Shown: positions 20,481 to 33,891, counted from the first letter of the stretch. The stretch: DNA of 64,000 nucleotides from Salminus brasiliensis (GCF_030463535.1 NC_132879.1:34702925-34766924), one strand, 5' to 3'. Notes: a model not told the origin generated them from the letters alone. Program-made: numbers and translations.

Positions 20481-22176
20481 AATTGAATAGCAAAGGATAT
20501 CTAGAAGCATTTACTGGACTACTCCATAAGTAACAAACAAACAAGGTTACTTACAGAACCATCAGTTTCCCCCCATGTCAGAGAATACTTGAATATTCTT
20601 GTGCCGGTGTAATATAAAGAAGATCAGAGGCACAACCAACTGTTTCCATTATGTTGCTTACTCTAATATCATGGCTACAAGCTAAGCTGTTAAAAAGAAA
20701 ACACCCTCTTGACTTTATATAAATGCATATATTCATCAATCTTAGCATGAAGATGACCCACAATGAAAAACCCAACATCTTGAGGACTGAGAGATGAGGC
20801 AAAATTAGAAAAGTTCATCACTCAACTCAAACATGAAATGTAATAAGCAACAAGTGTGTAGGTTTAATCAGGCCGCTCGTTGTCCTGCTGTGTGTTTATT
20901 AAATGGATTAACTGTGTGCGAGCTGACAGCAGCAATCAGTATCTCCTTTAGGTCGTTTAAAATCTCAGTCTGACTGAAGCCCCGCCCCATACAGTCCCCT
21001 ACTGGCTGACACATGGGTACGCTGGCCTACACTCCATCAGAAGTTCATCTCTGGTGAACTTTTTGGTACAGAAAACAGAGCGCAATGTCGATAAGTTGCC
21101 ATGTGCTGGTTTCTGCTGTCCGTCAAAAAATCTCTCTTTACAATCGATGGTAAACCGGATGCTTTTCTCTATGTTTAGTCAACAAACTGAATTTTAGCCA
21201 GCTGTGGAGATCTTGTGGGGTTTACTTAAGCTTTCATTAGGCACTCACTTGTCTCTTACAGCTGTTACAGTGTATAAGGGATGTGAGGTATGTGACTGAG
21301 GCTTAATCCAGTCTTTAATATCGTTGTCAGATTCCAGTGTGGGAGTAAATCCTTACATAACTGTCTAGTTGAACCCTGGCCACTTAGATGGCCGGTGCCA
21401 GCGTCAAGCCAGTGCCATGCCAACGGGGAACAATCAGTCATACTCTGTCTCTTCTGGCTTTCTTTTTGTCTTTTTGCTTGTCTGGATAGTCGGGTATTAA
21501 TTCATTACAACAACAACGGTACATCTGAGAGCTGTGCAGTTTAGTGACTGCATTTGCTAACAAGCTGCTTAATATATCTATTTTTTCGTTATTGTGTGCT
21601 GTCAGCATCTTCACCAACCAGATGTACCAGTCAGTGTTGGTGCCAGCACTGCCGTTTTGAAAAGGGACAACAAATTTGCAGGTGGCCCAAATCTCAAATT
21701 TCCCTCTCAGATACAAAAAAGATGCATAAACCAGAACCCACCAAAAACTGCAGCATGAGACAGAACTCTCAGCAGTATCTCAGTATCTGAGCTTTGCCCA
21801 CAGAAGCAGTAATGACCAGCATTCATTTCATATGCTTGTGATTTCTGGCATTTACACCTTTGTTATGATTATGCTACAGTCAGATCTGGATCACTGTAGT
21901 TCCTGTTTGTCTGATCTTCTTTGGTGCCTGACTAGTTCCCATCCACTTCCTATGCTTGAATCCATCCCCACAGTTATCTCTCAAATTCTGATCATATCGT
22001 TGTAGTACACCACAAACTCATACTTCTCATACCAGCCTAATGATGTTCCGAACTTAGATCTTAGATCACTGAAAACTGCAGCTGGGTCTTTTGTCTCAGT
22101 TTGCAGTGTGTTAGTGGCTTAGGATACAGCAACGCTGATCAAACCCACTCTTATGATTCTTCATTCATCACTTAAA
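20481..22176. other. Intergenic, no gene seen
   Basis: No exon, RNA gene or clear element boundary recognised. A short stretch near 21880-21960 may be a decayed LINE reverse-transcriptase piece, too weak to call. Confidence 0.4.
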
Positions 22177-22868
22177 TTTGATTAGCTGGTGTCAAAAAAA
22201 ATTATTATGTTGTTTTTCAAAGACTTGGTGGTTGAGTACAGTCATTTTGGGTGCGGCAGTGCTGTTTGTGTTCTGCAGAAATCCATAAATAATTTCCATC
22301 ACAATAAACCCTCTCAGCGACTAGGGCGTTAAATATTTGCATTTGGAAATGGCTTACCTGGGCTCACAAGTGAGTTTTCTTCTCAACATTTTTCATCTTT
22401 ATTGACACTATTTTTATCTGGCTAAATATAAATTCCACCACTCGGAAGCTTTGTTCATAGCTTATACACTGCAGTTTAATGTAAAGTAACTGTGATGATC
22501 CAGTGCCGTTACAGCTCTAATAAATGGTCATCTTCATCAAAAATTACTTCAGTGGAGTTATGTTTTAGTGTGTATATATATATTTTATTTTATTTAACTT
22601 TTGGTAGTTTATTTATTTATTTATTTATTTTTGATGGAATATATTTTGATATGTATTATTTATGAATTTCAGCAGAACACTCACACCACACCAACACTGC
22701 CGCGCCCAAAATGACTGTACTCAAAAATACATTCAATATTAAAATGTTAAGAATAAACCAAAACACAAATGACAAAAAAAACAACATATTAAATATGTTA
22801 AATCATATTTGACACCAGCTAATCATAATTCATTACACTGCTGTTTATAAGCTATGAACAAAGCTTCT
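22177..22868. repeat. Interlaced foldback (two overlapping inverted repeats)
   Basis: Arm pair 1: about 22177-22300 with 22632-22826, sharing GATTAGCTGGTGTCAAA against TTTGACACCAGCTAATC, GAGTACAGTCATTTTGGG against CCCAAAATGACTGTACTC, and GTTCTGC...AAATAAT blocks. Arm pair 2: 22444-22481 with 22831-22868, sharing AAGCTTTGTTCATAGCTTAT. The second pair starts inside the loop of the first and ends outside it, so the two are interlaced. A run of TTTA repeats sits between them (22598-22632). No ORF. Probably remnants of a foldback or MITE cluster. Confidence 0.7.
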
Positions 22869-24562
22869 ATACGGTGCACGAAGACTGAGAACACAAAAGT
22901 GGAACCAAGGTTCACAAGCACGCGTCCAACCAGGAAAGCAAAAGCCGTAATCCATCAGCAAAGAAAGTTTGGATTTGCATGGTATTGTGGGAATTGTACA
23001 TTTACAAGCAACACTATAGTATCTGTAGTCTAGTCTCTCCCCACCCCCTCTTTTCTTTCGCTGCCATGTCTTTATAGAATGACTCGCATAGCAGGAAACC
23101 TAGGTTGTTAGTCTTATGCATGTGGAAGATTTTACCGTTTTTCGCCCACTGTACCAAACCCGAACCGAACCATGAGGTCCAAACCATGGTGCAAACTTTT
23201 GTGTACTGCTAACGTTATGCCCCGAACCATGGACTCATGTCAGAGCCATCTCACAACTGAGTAACACCACTGAATGCAAAGTGTTGGTTGAGTTTTTTTC
23301 AGCATTTCTAACACATCCTTTAAACTTCTCACTTTGAGCCACAAAATTAGAACACCTCCTACCCTTTAGTAATAGACGAGTCCTTCGCATGATGCTGACT
23401 CAGTCGTCCAGTCCAACAGGTGTCCTGTAGTGTCTTACCTATAAAAGGCTATTGTTGCAATTGGCAGCTCAGAATTCTAAAAAACGTGGACCCTGCCGCT
23501 GAGTTGCAGTAAATGGTATAAAAGCCACAGCTCTTAACAAAATGACAGTCATTCTAAATGGTATGTTATAAGGCAGAGCTACGTGGGATATTGCCGCTCT
23601 CAAATTCCGAAATGAAGCAACTAAAAGAGCCCTAATTATAGGCTGGGCGCAAACTGTGAAAAAGGAACAAAGACAATAGGGCCTATGATAGGGTAATGTG
23701 ATGCTTTAATGAAATTCATGCTGTGCGCAAGCAATAGCTCCTGTGAGAATACAGGACTGTGTGTGTTCATTTATAATCAAACAAACAGGTTGATGGATAA
23801 AAATTGTACCCCTGTCGCTATAGCCACCACAACTCTCTAGCTTTCTTCGCCCGAGAAGAACTGTGCTCTTTGCTTTTGTCTGTTTTCATCTTGCTGGTGT
23901 TTTGACCTGACACTTCCAGGAAGGCAAAGCTTCTGGACATGCAGTTAAGTTGATCCAGGTTTGTGTCAGCTCAATCACTATCAGCACAAACCTCTGATCT
24001 GGGCTTTCATGTCGTTAGCCTAAATTATTGGAGAGGGAGAGAGTGAGAGAGAGAGAGGGAGAGAGAGAGGGAAAGACGCAGAGATAGAACTGCTCCTGCT
24101 ATCCTAAATAATAGGCTTAGAGATAAGGAATGCATCGGAGTAATTTGTTCGACAAGTTTGCCTTCCAGAATTATTGGAGTGAGCAAAAAATACTAAGAAA
24201 GTGTCTGCTGCTTATCGTCTTGACTCAAAATCAAGTGAGCAACTGAGCAACTACTCAAAAATCACACACTTAATAAAAAGCACACGCTGTAAAACACATG
24301 CAAACACCTCTAGCTCTACATTTTTTAACCTCTTTAATGATTCCTTACACTCGTTTCATTATTCAAGGAGCCTTTGTGTCACTTTATTAAAAGTGCAGTG
24401 TGAAATTTTTAAATAATTTTGCCTAAAAATTTTATTTATTTTTTTTCATCTTTACCAAAGGTACCAATCATTGTGGAGGGCTTGTAAAGGCTCGAAAAGG
24501 TCAGTAGCCTGTGACGTTCTGGGACCTTGAGGATCGTCCTAATGTAAACCCAAACTGCGCTG

Positions 24563-24594
<32 letters not shown>

Positions 24595-26889
24595 AGGAAA
24601 GAAAAAAAAAGTGCTGAGAGATACGCTCTCCGTCACACTGTGAATGTGACCTTGAAAAACAGCATGACAGAGCATGGAAAGTTTCACTGCTCTGTTAAAG
24701 AGCAAGAACAAACCAGTAGAGTGGATTTGAACTGCCAGTGTTCAGTAAACCCATGTCCAGCGCAAAAGGTACACGAGAGCCCATGTGTCTTGGGCCATAT
24801 TTTGAAGTCTAGCACTGCACTGAAGTGTGTATAGTATGTTCAGCACCATCCTCCACAGACATATTTACACACTGTCAGCATGTAAAGGTCCGACCACCAC
24901 TGTAAGTAACATATTCTGATTCTGAGTTTGTTCTTCTTTGTATTTATTTTTTTAATTCTGGTTTTATTTCAACTCAAATATATGAGGAAGGTTTTCTTTT
25001 TAAGATTACTGTTGGGGACAACACCTGGACTGCTTTGCTATTGCTCACACCTCTGATTTGACCCTTTTACTAGGATCTAAAAATGGAAGGATAGAACCTA
25101 AGACACATCAGCTCCTATGCTGGTAGGTGCTGTTTTCTGCTAGAGCCGTTGAAGGACTGTGAGAACCACCTAAAGTTCCACCATGTTGTAGAACCTCTGA
25201 ACTGTCCACGGTCTCTTGGAGCAGGACAATTCTGATGAGAAAGCTTTTTGTTTACAGGAAGTAAAATCATGTCTCATCTGGTCTCATCTGGGGACGTATT
25301 TTAATAAGTGTAAACAGAATCCGGTCAAAGTAGATCTGGATACTATCTGGACACAAAACGCATCTCAATTGCAGGTGTAGGTAGACCGGGTTGGGTCCCC
25401 TAGCCACCCCTGGTGATCCACTAGTACTTTTAAAAGATGCCACAAAGCTGGTCCTGAATGCCGTCAGTTCCCTCTGAAATTGATAAAGGGCCTCTAAAGT
25501 CAGGTCAGCAGTTGTACGCTAGTATTATGTTTGAGCTACTTCTGTTCTTTCTATTCTTATTCTTCTGTTTTGGTGAGCGGGGTTACAAGTGAGCATGTCT
25601 ATACGAACAAATGAACAGAACTCCCATCCTTCTGGCATGGCAGCATTTCATTAGATGCATAGCTGGAATTCTAAAGGAATGTTATTTTTCCTGTCTGAGC
25701 TCTCGGGGTTGGCAGTGTCTCTGCAAGAGCGACATCACTTCCCCTCGCCGCTTGCTGTTGATGGTAAATGACCTTGCACAGGAAATAGCTGCCGCGCTAT
25801 AGCTGACCTCCTCTTCCTCAGACCTGGATTAGGCCATTTATTAAGGCCTGCAATAGAAGAACCATTATGGCCCCTTTAGTGTTTAGCAGCCAACATGTAT
25901 TATGGCTTTCATGTACAGACTAGTTGTGGGGAGCTTAAAAGACAGGACCTTTAAGCACTAATTCATTTCAGTACAGGTAAAAATTAAGTATCTTTTACAT
26001 ATATTTTTCTTTGGTCATCATTTCTATTACCATCACCAGGCATCAAAGCCTACTGGATGTGTTTGACTGGAAGTACGCCAGAGTACAGTATGTCTGGGGT
26101 TTTCCTGTTGAGGCTCCTGTCTGGGGGGCCTGATTACAGTGTATTTGTCTGCTTCTATCTCATCCACATTAATCCTGCTGCTCTTTAGCGGCTCAGCCCA
26201 CCACTCTGCTCCCGCGGCGCCCATTCAACTGTCCGCGATGAACCCCTCGCGCACACACAAAGTCAGTGGGTTCATTAAACACTCCGCATCCAGGCTGCCC
26301 CTCTATGAAAATCTTTCATGGAAAGTTTTGGAGAAGATCTGAGGGTGTGGCCTCCTTTCCCTCACCCTGATCTCCTCATGTGTCCGTGGCTCCTGGAATG
26401 TGGCACTAAAACCACTTTCCCACCAGTAAGCGGATTACAACCCTAAGGCTTCATATCAAAAGATGCCCGTGCCCATCTCTGTTCCCACCGGCTAACTTCA
26501 GCCCCTCGGATGGAAAATCTATGAGATCCAAGGCACCCTACAGTGAAAAAAACTGTGATACACTGATTTCGCTTGATTTAATTGTGCATATCCTTTTCAC
26601 CTGAATGAACTGTATTACATTGGCATAGTGTTGTCTTTCAGTTCAGTGTACTTTTACCAATAGTTGTGTTAGTGGGATTTCGTTTGTGTACAAAAGATGT
26701 CCACATATGAATCGAGGAAAATCGGGACATCACTTTTGCTTCCCTATTTGGATTTCACTGTTGTTAAGATTCAAAGATTCATTTTTCAGATATACAGTGC
26801 AAACTTTTAAACACTCTTTGCTAAACAATTGAGAAGCAGAAGGCCTCTAGTTAGATATCTAGTAAGATATTCTAGGGTGGTCTTGTGTG
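22869..26889. other. Intergenic with simple repeats, no gene seen
   Basis: Contains a (GA)n patch at 24029-24073 and an A-run with AAAG at about 24570-24610. ORFs crossing these are low-complexity artefacts. No splice-supported exon or RNA gene recognised. Confidence 0.45.
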
Positions 26890-27260
26890 CACAAAATTGC
26901 TAATGCCACTGTTGCCACAACCCATGCTTCACTTGGTACAGCGTTCTTTTCCCCAAAGTGTACACTTGCTGAATGTGGCCAAAGAGTTCTAGTTTGACTT
27001 CATCGGTCCACAGGACTCCAAAGCTTAAATGGCTTGTCAAGATATTCTGTAGCACACTTTAAATGTTGAGTTTTCTCAAGGTCTGCAATGCTGCACAGTG
27101 GAGCAGTGCAACCCTAGACTCCGCTTATCATGTATGCAGGTTCTTGGCAGTCATATGAGGGTTTCGATGCTGTCTTATGAGCATACAAGCAGGTCTCTCT
27201 AAAATGTTACTTCATCTTCCAGATGTCATCTGGATCTCCACAGTTCCCCTCAACAGCAAT
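26890..27260 (-). pseudogene. Decayed Tc1-like transposase (middle part)
   Basis: The minus-strand reading yields GTVEIQMTSGR, then HRNPHMTAKNL, LHCSTVQH and finally VLWTDEVKLELFGH. In Tc1 transposases the last block carries the first catalytic aspartate (WTDE). Frameshifts and stops separate the pieces and the DPKHT and NPIEN parts are absent, so it is dead. Its wording differs from the elements at 12.3 kb and 47.2 kb, so it is a third Tc1 family. Confidence 0.65.
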
Positions 27261-27522
27261 TCTATATGCTGCACTATGGAAACTGCAAGCTGAAATATGC
27301 TTGATTTAATGGTGTACATTGTGTTCACATTAATAAAGTAAACTACTGGCAAATATAAATGAAGTGAAATACAAATGTAAGTTGACGTATTGCATATTAT
27401 TCATATGAAAGTAAATAAAATGAATCCACACCCTTAAGTGACCCTTCACACAATACCGCTCATCTGTTATTACAGCTCATCTATGTCTATGCTCAATATA
27501 TAGGTTACCGGATATTTGTGTG

Positions 27523-27564
<42 letters not shown>

Positions 27565-30500
27565 ATACACATATAACTTTTTTGTGTGCAGCACTCAGTC
27601 ACTGATAGAGATCCGTGTGTGACTGACTTTCACTTCCTTTCCTTTTGCGACATGTTTGTCTTTCAGTCTGATGGTGATCCTCAGAGTACAGCGGCCACAG
27701 CAGCACCCACACCGTTTTCTCACCCGTATACTCACAGAAAACGCTCTGATGCAATTTGTCGATGTAATTGCTAAATGTCTGCTTAACGTAGCAGCATAAC
27801 CAATTACTCTTCCAACTGCCTGCTCTGTTCATAGTGAAGATTTGTCCTGACATATATGTAGTGATGACCGATGGCTATTAGACCTAGGCCTTCAGTTTGG
27901 TCCATCTAATGTCAAAATAAGTAAAAACAAATTGTCCCTATAGCACAGTATGTTAGCCCTAAGCTAATGCTGGTTGGTTGTTCTAGATTAAATTCTAAAA
28001 TGTGATGCTTGTAGAATACATTACATGTCTTCATTAAATCAGATACAGATAATAACATATATTGCCCCCTAAATATACATATTCCGTAAATTTACGGAAG
28101 TAGTACAGAGCTACTGCCGCTATTTCTATTTCTGACAACTGACTGAAACCTGGTTAGGCTACCGGTGGTATTCACAGTCCAATGTATCTAGTAGTTCCAG
28201 GAGGCCAAGAGTGTCAATTTTCTGATGAAATTATAATAATAGCTAATTCAAATCAAAATATCCTTTGTTCAGCTTACCACCACTTCCAGATATGTCAGTG
28301 AAATGGCCTCTTGGCTTTTATTAGGCCAATTTCTGTTGGGCATTTTAAGATCTAATAATGAAAATAGCACTACAATACCCTTTAAATGCTAACAATGATC
28401 CAGCCATCCATTCATCCATTTTTCTATTTGCTTCCTCCTGCTCAGGGTTGCAGTGGGTCTACAACTTACTTGGAATCATTGGGCACAAGACAGGAATACC
28501 CGATTAGGTCGTATCCTAGGTCGTAACATATGATACATTGAACTTCAATTGATTCAAATATGTGCATAATTTCCATGTTATGAAAACATCAATACAACTT
28601 TGTCTTTTGATCGACATATTTGTGTCATAGTATGTGTGCTGATGAAATGAATTTGATTCATTTAGCAAAGAATTTGTATGTTTGAATTAAGTCAATTGAA
28701 TTTAACACTTCAACCAGTGCATCTACGGACTTTGTTCTGTGGCATGCAGGGAGCACTGCTGCGACAGTACAGCGCCTGTTTCTAGTAGAGGCAACCAGCG
28801 CAACCGTCTCCATACTGACTTTGCAATCAATATGTAATCGATTTGTTCATTCTAATTCACAATATCACAAGTGGAGAGTGTGATATTGACTGAAACTCCT
28901 GTTCCCAGAAGCCACCACATAGAACTGCACATGGAAACTGTAAAGTGTCCAATAAGAAAAAAAAAGGCTTGAAATCTGTTGAGATCTGTTGACTTTTATA
29001 CTTTCCCATGACTTTAAGACCAAGGATACTTCGGATACCCCAAATTAAACGCAGGTTTGTGGAAGATTGAGTTAAAGCACACCGGTAAATACTCAGAAAG
29101 ACGGTGGGTGCGTGTTTAATTTACTGTTATTAGAGTGTAATAATGTACAGGATCTGGGACTGTGCAGAGTTCCCATGGTTCGGGTCATGGCTGTAGTTTG
29201 CAGGCCTCCTGGCCGCTGTTTGTTTAATACAGGGAGGATAGAAAAAAGGTTATATAATGTCAGGCGTGGGGCCAGAGGAAGATGAGATGCCCTGGCCCTG
29301 GCGCAGTGGGAGTCTAGGTGGAGATTCACACTCTCACAGACCTTTGGACCGGGGAAATGATTAAATACACATGGTTTCGTCACCATATTTTGTTTTTCAT
29401 GTTCAAGACAGTCTAATCGGGTTTCACTCCACCGCGTCTTTGAAATTCTAAACCGTAAGCTGTTCTGCCTTGGTTTTTACTATATGGCCTTGCCATGGCA
29501 AAAAAATGAGAAAACGGCAGATGCAATATGGTTTGAGGCGCAACTTTAGAGATCTTCACAAAAACTTTTAAGTGACATTTCAGAAATGTTATTGCTCTTC
29601 ATCCAAAAACATGCACATGCAATACAAGCCATCCAGAGCTACTTCAGTTGAGATATCTTCCATCAGGCAAACTTGTTCTGAGCTCTTGGAACCAGATATA
29701 CATTTAAATGGCATCATTAAACAAAGTCATTCAGAATGGTTTGACATGAAATGTTAAGTTCTAGAGAAACCAAGAGTCACGGTGGTGACAGGTACCAGAT
29801 GTCTGAGCTACATCATATTAAAATCATTAAAAAAATCAATTTTTTTGGACGGATTATCAGACATGAAGCCATTTCCTGTGTCTTCTGTCCTGTTGAATAG
29901 CAGTGTACCCTGGTAAAATGGTAATGCCACAAGAGAAGGCCAAAATAGCCTTAACTTCCACTGTAGGTTCATGTAAAGAGAGTTTACTTCAAGTCATTTT
30001 GGAGCATTTTAGTTGATCCATTCATCATAGAGCGTTCCCACAACATACAGCGAACAGCTGCTGTGGTCAGGTGATTGACAGCGAGGAAATGCTGAGCAAA
30101 AGCTATCGCATTGAAAACCACCTGCCAACTGTATTTAATTGGATTTTGGTGTATGAAAGCTTGTTTTATTGGAGGTTATAGAAAGGTTTGTAATCATGTC
30201 ACCACTTGGAAATACGAAGTATTATTTACCAAGCCACAAAATACAGGTTTCAATTCACTGTATATTTCAGTGTAACATAATCCTCCATTCCTTTAAGATG
30301 GTTCTTGATTTGTATTTTTCACATGATCCACTTGATCCAAAGCAACGGGTCTAAACAACATATTTTGAAATAATACAGATAATGTATTTAATTATTACAT
30401 CTACCATATTTACAGCTGTAAATAGTTTGAGTGGTTAATCTTCATCACATCATCTAACGTTTTACCTTGTGACAAAACACACAGAAAAAACAGAAATCCT

Positions 30501-30589
30501 GTATGAGACCAAAATGTACTTTTGTCTAATTTGTAGTTAAATGTTTAAATGTAGTTAAATGGTGCTCAATCCCTTAAACTCAAATTAAT
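27261..30589. other. Intergenic, no gene seen
   Basis: AT-rich. Holds a (GT)n run at about 27531-27561 and the repeat piece at 28400-28500. No exon or RNA gene recognised. Confidence 0.45.
28400..28500. repeat. Interspersed repeat piece, LINE/SINE tail type
   Basis: CCATCCATTCATCCATTTTT, then CAGGGTTGCAGTGGGTCT and TTGGGCACAAGACAGGAATA. I recognise this as a common teleost interspersed consensus; the continuation of that consensus resembles 11966-12125. Confidence 0.45.
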
Positions 30590-31185
30590 TTAATTAGTAT
30601 TAGTATTATGAATTACTTAATAACTCCTACAAATGATTCAGTGCCTATAATACATTATTCAGTATCTACTATAAATCATGCTAAACTACATACTACTGTG
30701 TACTTATTCATTTTTATTTAGTAACTATAATTATTTACTTAGTATCTACTATGAATTATTAAGTAACTATAAACTAGTCAGTAACTGCTATAAATTACTC
30801 AATATGCTATTAATTATTTAGTGACTACCATGAACTATTCAGTGTCTATTCAAATATTCAGTAACTGCAATTCAATATCTACTATAAATTATTCACTAAC
30901 TACTGTGAACTATTCAGTAGCTAGGTCTACTATAAATAGCTCAGTAACTACTATGAATTTTCAGTATCTATTATTAATTGTTTACTTTTATACTTCTATA
31001 TTATTTAGAATCAACCTGCTCTAAAAATATTCAGAACTATTTTAAATGATTCAATAACTGCTATTAATTATTCAACAGCTACTATCAAATATTTAGTAAC
31101 TACTATGACTTTTTCAGTAACTATTGTAACCTGTTCAAAAACTATTATAAATGATTCAGTAATTAATATAATATATTAAACAACT
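30590..31185. repeat. Degenerate ~21-bp AT-rich tandem repeat
   Basis: Many diverged units around ATTCAGTAACTACTATGAA (T), with local spacing near 21 bp and frequent indels. Short open frames through it have no meaning. Confidence 0.75.
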
Positions 31186-33596
31186 GTTCTGAATTGTGCA
31201 ACTGCTTATCATCATTAGGTACAGTAAAACTAAAAGACTGAAAGAGTAAATATAGTGAGAGCAAGAAAAGGAACTGCAGAACTGTCCAGATTTCATTGGA
31301 ACAGAGGTTTACAAAACACAACAGCACAGTTCAGCAAAGTCTTTATGTTAGTTAGTTCTTTCAAAACCCTGCAGCAGTAAGTGTGAATCACAAAACAAAA
31401 ATTCCCTCCAAGCTTAAAGCACTGTATGTATCCTGTTCTTAAGCCCTCACAGAATCTTGGAAGAAAGGCTTGGTAATTAACCGTGGAGTGAACCGAGCAC
31501 CTTGGTGTTTAAAACGTCTTTTAATTGTCTTTCTTTCAAACGTGTGTTTAAAACCCTACAGTGCTCTCTACCTGAGGTTTCGCTTGATCTGTAAGTCACA
31601 GTTCCTTAAAGTGATAACAGCTCGCTCTCCACCAGCTGTGGCGTTTGAAAACATTGCCTTTTAGCCCCACAGCAGCTGCACAACACTCACTTTTAGTTCC
31701 ACTTTACATGCATGATGGCTTTCTCACAGGAAGAGGTAAACGCAAGTGTATCTGTCTACCAAAACTCTGTCAATTTCCTCACACAACTCTTAAGCCCAGC
31801 AGCGTCACCATAAACGCTCTGAATGATTTTCATGTGCAGTGTTTTCTAAACATGAAGCTGGGTCCACGTGTGCAGTGAAGGGCCTTCTGTTTCAAATGTT
31901 TAACGAATGAATTAGCAAGTCAGTTTCTACTTGTGTTTACATATGTGTTTTATATTTCAGTGTAAAAGTGTGTGAAAGCCTAAAAAAATGGATCCCTATG
32001 GAGCTTTTTGTTCAGCCGTGTGTGTGTGCATGCCTGCAGGCTTTGCTGTTCCTGGATTCATAGAGCTGATGGAAATGACCCCCCTTGTGTACACCCTCAT
32101 CTTTTTACACATTTCTACTCCAAAAAAAAACTCCACAAAACTGGTTAACATCTGGAAAATCATATCAATAATTTGTAATTGATTCATAATTTGTATTAAA
32201 TAATTTAATGTAACAATAATTTGTAACTTCCTTTATGTATTTTTATTGTTAGAAACTGCACCATGTCCTGCAAACATAGCCTACTGTAATGGCACTTAGG
32301 TTTCCAGGCCTTTATTTATGTCCCATATTTACGGAAAACAAAACTTATAAAGATGGAGTTTTATGTCATTCAAAGGTAAACTATCAGCAAGTAGATTTGC
32401 AGTTCATCATCTTATCAGCTCAGACCAGATCTCAACTCTTGTCACTGACAACATTACCGATGTGTAAGATGTACACAGTGTGTATATCTTTGCCCCGTCA
32501 GGCCCATATTATGACCGCAAGTGTCAGAGATCTGTTCGCTTTCGTTCACACACTGCAGAGGCAGAAAGAAATGCGTGTGTTGATCCAGGTCTACGTATGG
32601 AGTCAGTGTGCAGCCTGGGGCCCCTGGCCCAGTTCAATAGGTCAGACATTCTCTCCCTGGCTCCTCTATTGTCCCCTGAGCCACGCTGCCCTGCCTGGCC
32701 TGTGAACTGAGGCAGGGCATGAAAGCCAGCAGTAGCCCTTAAGCCTTGTGTAATGCGGGCCTGAGCAGAGTCCCCCTCTGTGCGCCACCACTTCCATCGG
32801 GTGGATTTGGGCTCAGGCAGCGAGCGAGGTTGGCCCTCTGTCTGGAGGTGCTCACGCGCATGATACGTTTAAAGGGGAGGAAAAACAGGTCAAACTCAAC
32901 CTCGCTGACTCCCCCAGTCCGCTTCCCTCAGTAGGCCACATGCGACAAGCCGCATGTGTACACACGCCAAACACATTTAAACACACACACGTCAGAATCA
33001 GTTCGTGCACAGCCTTCTGAGGAATCTCCCAACTTCAGTCCTCACCTGATTCAGGGCTTGAGGGCTTGACGATTAGCTGATGAAATGTGTAGCGTACAGG
33101 GCAGGTGGACTGCGCTACTGCAGCTGCAACTCATTTGCTCAGCTTACACAAAACAGTGTAACAACTCCCAAATATAGACAGTCATTTTCTGTTTTGTTCT
33201 TCTTTTTTTTTATTTATTTTTTTTACTCTGGATACCTTTAGCCAAACTCATCACGATGATTCTGATTTCAGGAATTTCCTGCAGAGCGCATTCACATCCT
33301 AGTGACCCCCTCCCTTCCCTCTCTCCCTCCTATGTCTGATGAGGGTCTGACTTGTGATGGTTTAATCTGGATGTCTGACCATTCATTTCATCACGTAAGC
33401 ATTGGATTGATTACCTCAGTCATTGAGATCATGTGGGATTGGTTGTCAAAGAGAATTTCTTGATGATTTACGGGCTTTAAATGGTCCCAGGCACTGAAAA
33501 CACTCCTGTGAAACGATCAAAGGCTCCTGCTGGTGTCTAATTGTCAGTGAAGGTATTTGGAGTATTTTTCCTGGTGAGATGACCACATGTTTAGGA
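31186..33596. other. Intergenic upstream of slc38a2, no gene seen
   Basis: No exon with splice signals recognised. Becomes GC-richer from about 32.6 kb towards the promoter. Distal regulatory elements may lie here but cannot be identified by eye. Confidence 0.45.
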
Positions 33597-33625
33597 CCCC
33601 CCTCCCCCCCCCCCTCCCCCCTCCC
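33597..33625. promoter_or_regulatory. C-rich tract, possible G-quadruplex/i-motif
   Basis: Four or more C-runs of at least five, split by single T residues, about 240 bp upstream of the TATA box. On the minus strand it gives G-runs fit for a G-quadruplex. Function is inferred. Confidence 0.5.
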
Positions 33626-33797
33626 GAACGAATAATCAATGAACAAAGACACATCTGGATTTGGATCTTTGAATTTTTGGGGATGTTTTTGTTGGTGTTC
33701 GGGTCAGATTTTGGGCAGATTTCGGTGGCCGGTGAGAACACAGGGGAAAGTCGACCACTCGCCGTGTTTGTATACAAAGCTAGTTACGCGTCTCCGT

Positions 33798-33867
33798 GGG
33801 CGGGGCGTGCAGGCCGCCCCTCCCCCTCCCCCATCCCAACAGTCTGATGCAACCTCATGAATATAAA
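33798..33867 (+). promoter_or_regulatory. slc38a2: slc38a2 core promoter (GC box, CARE, TATA)
   Basis: GGGCGGGGC (33798-33806) is a canonical Sp/KLF GC box, followed by CCGCCCC/CCTCCCC runs. A C/EBP-ATF type site is at 33845-33853 and TATAAA at 33862-33867. The expected start of transcription is about 30 bp downstream, near 33892. The region is CpG-rich compared with the flanks. Transcription start inferred, not observed. Confidence 0.7.
33845..33853 (+). promoter_or_regulatory. slc38a2: C/EBP-ATF response element (CARE/AARE)
   Basis: TGATGCAAC fits the composite TGATGNAAN core bound by ATF4 with C/EBP partners in amino-acid-starvation genes. It lies 8 bp upstream of the TATA box. In mammals the SNAT2 amino-acid response element is described in intron 1 (ATTGCATCA, reverse complement TGATGCAAT). 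I found no equally good match in intron 1 here. Confidence 0.6.
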
Positions 33868-33891
33868 CCCTGAGACGGAGCCGGTTACTCA

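Noticed and set aside
21880..21960. L2-type RT motif (SDLDHCSSCL)
   Set aside because: Only a weak resemblance to the SRLDYCNSLL block, with no flanking support.
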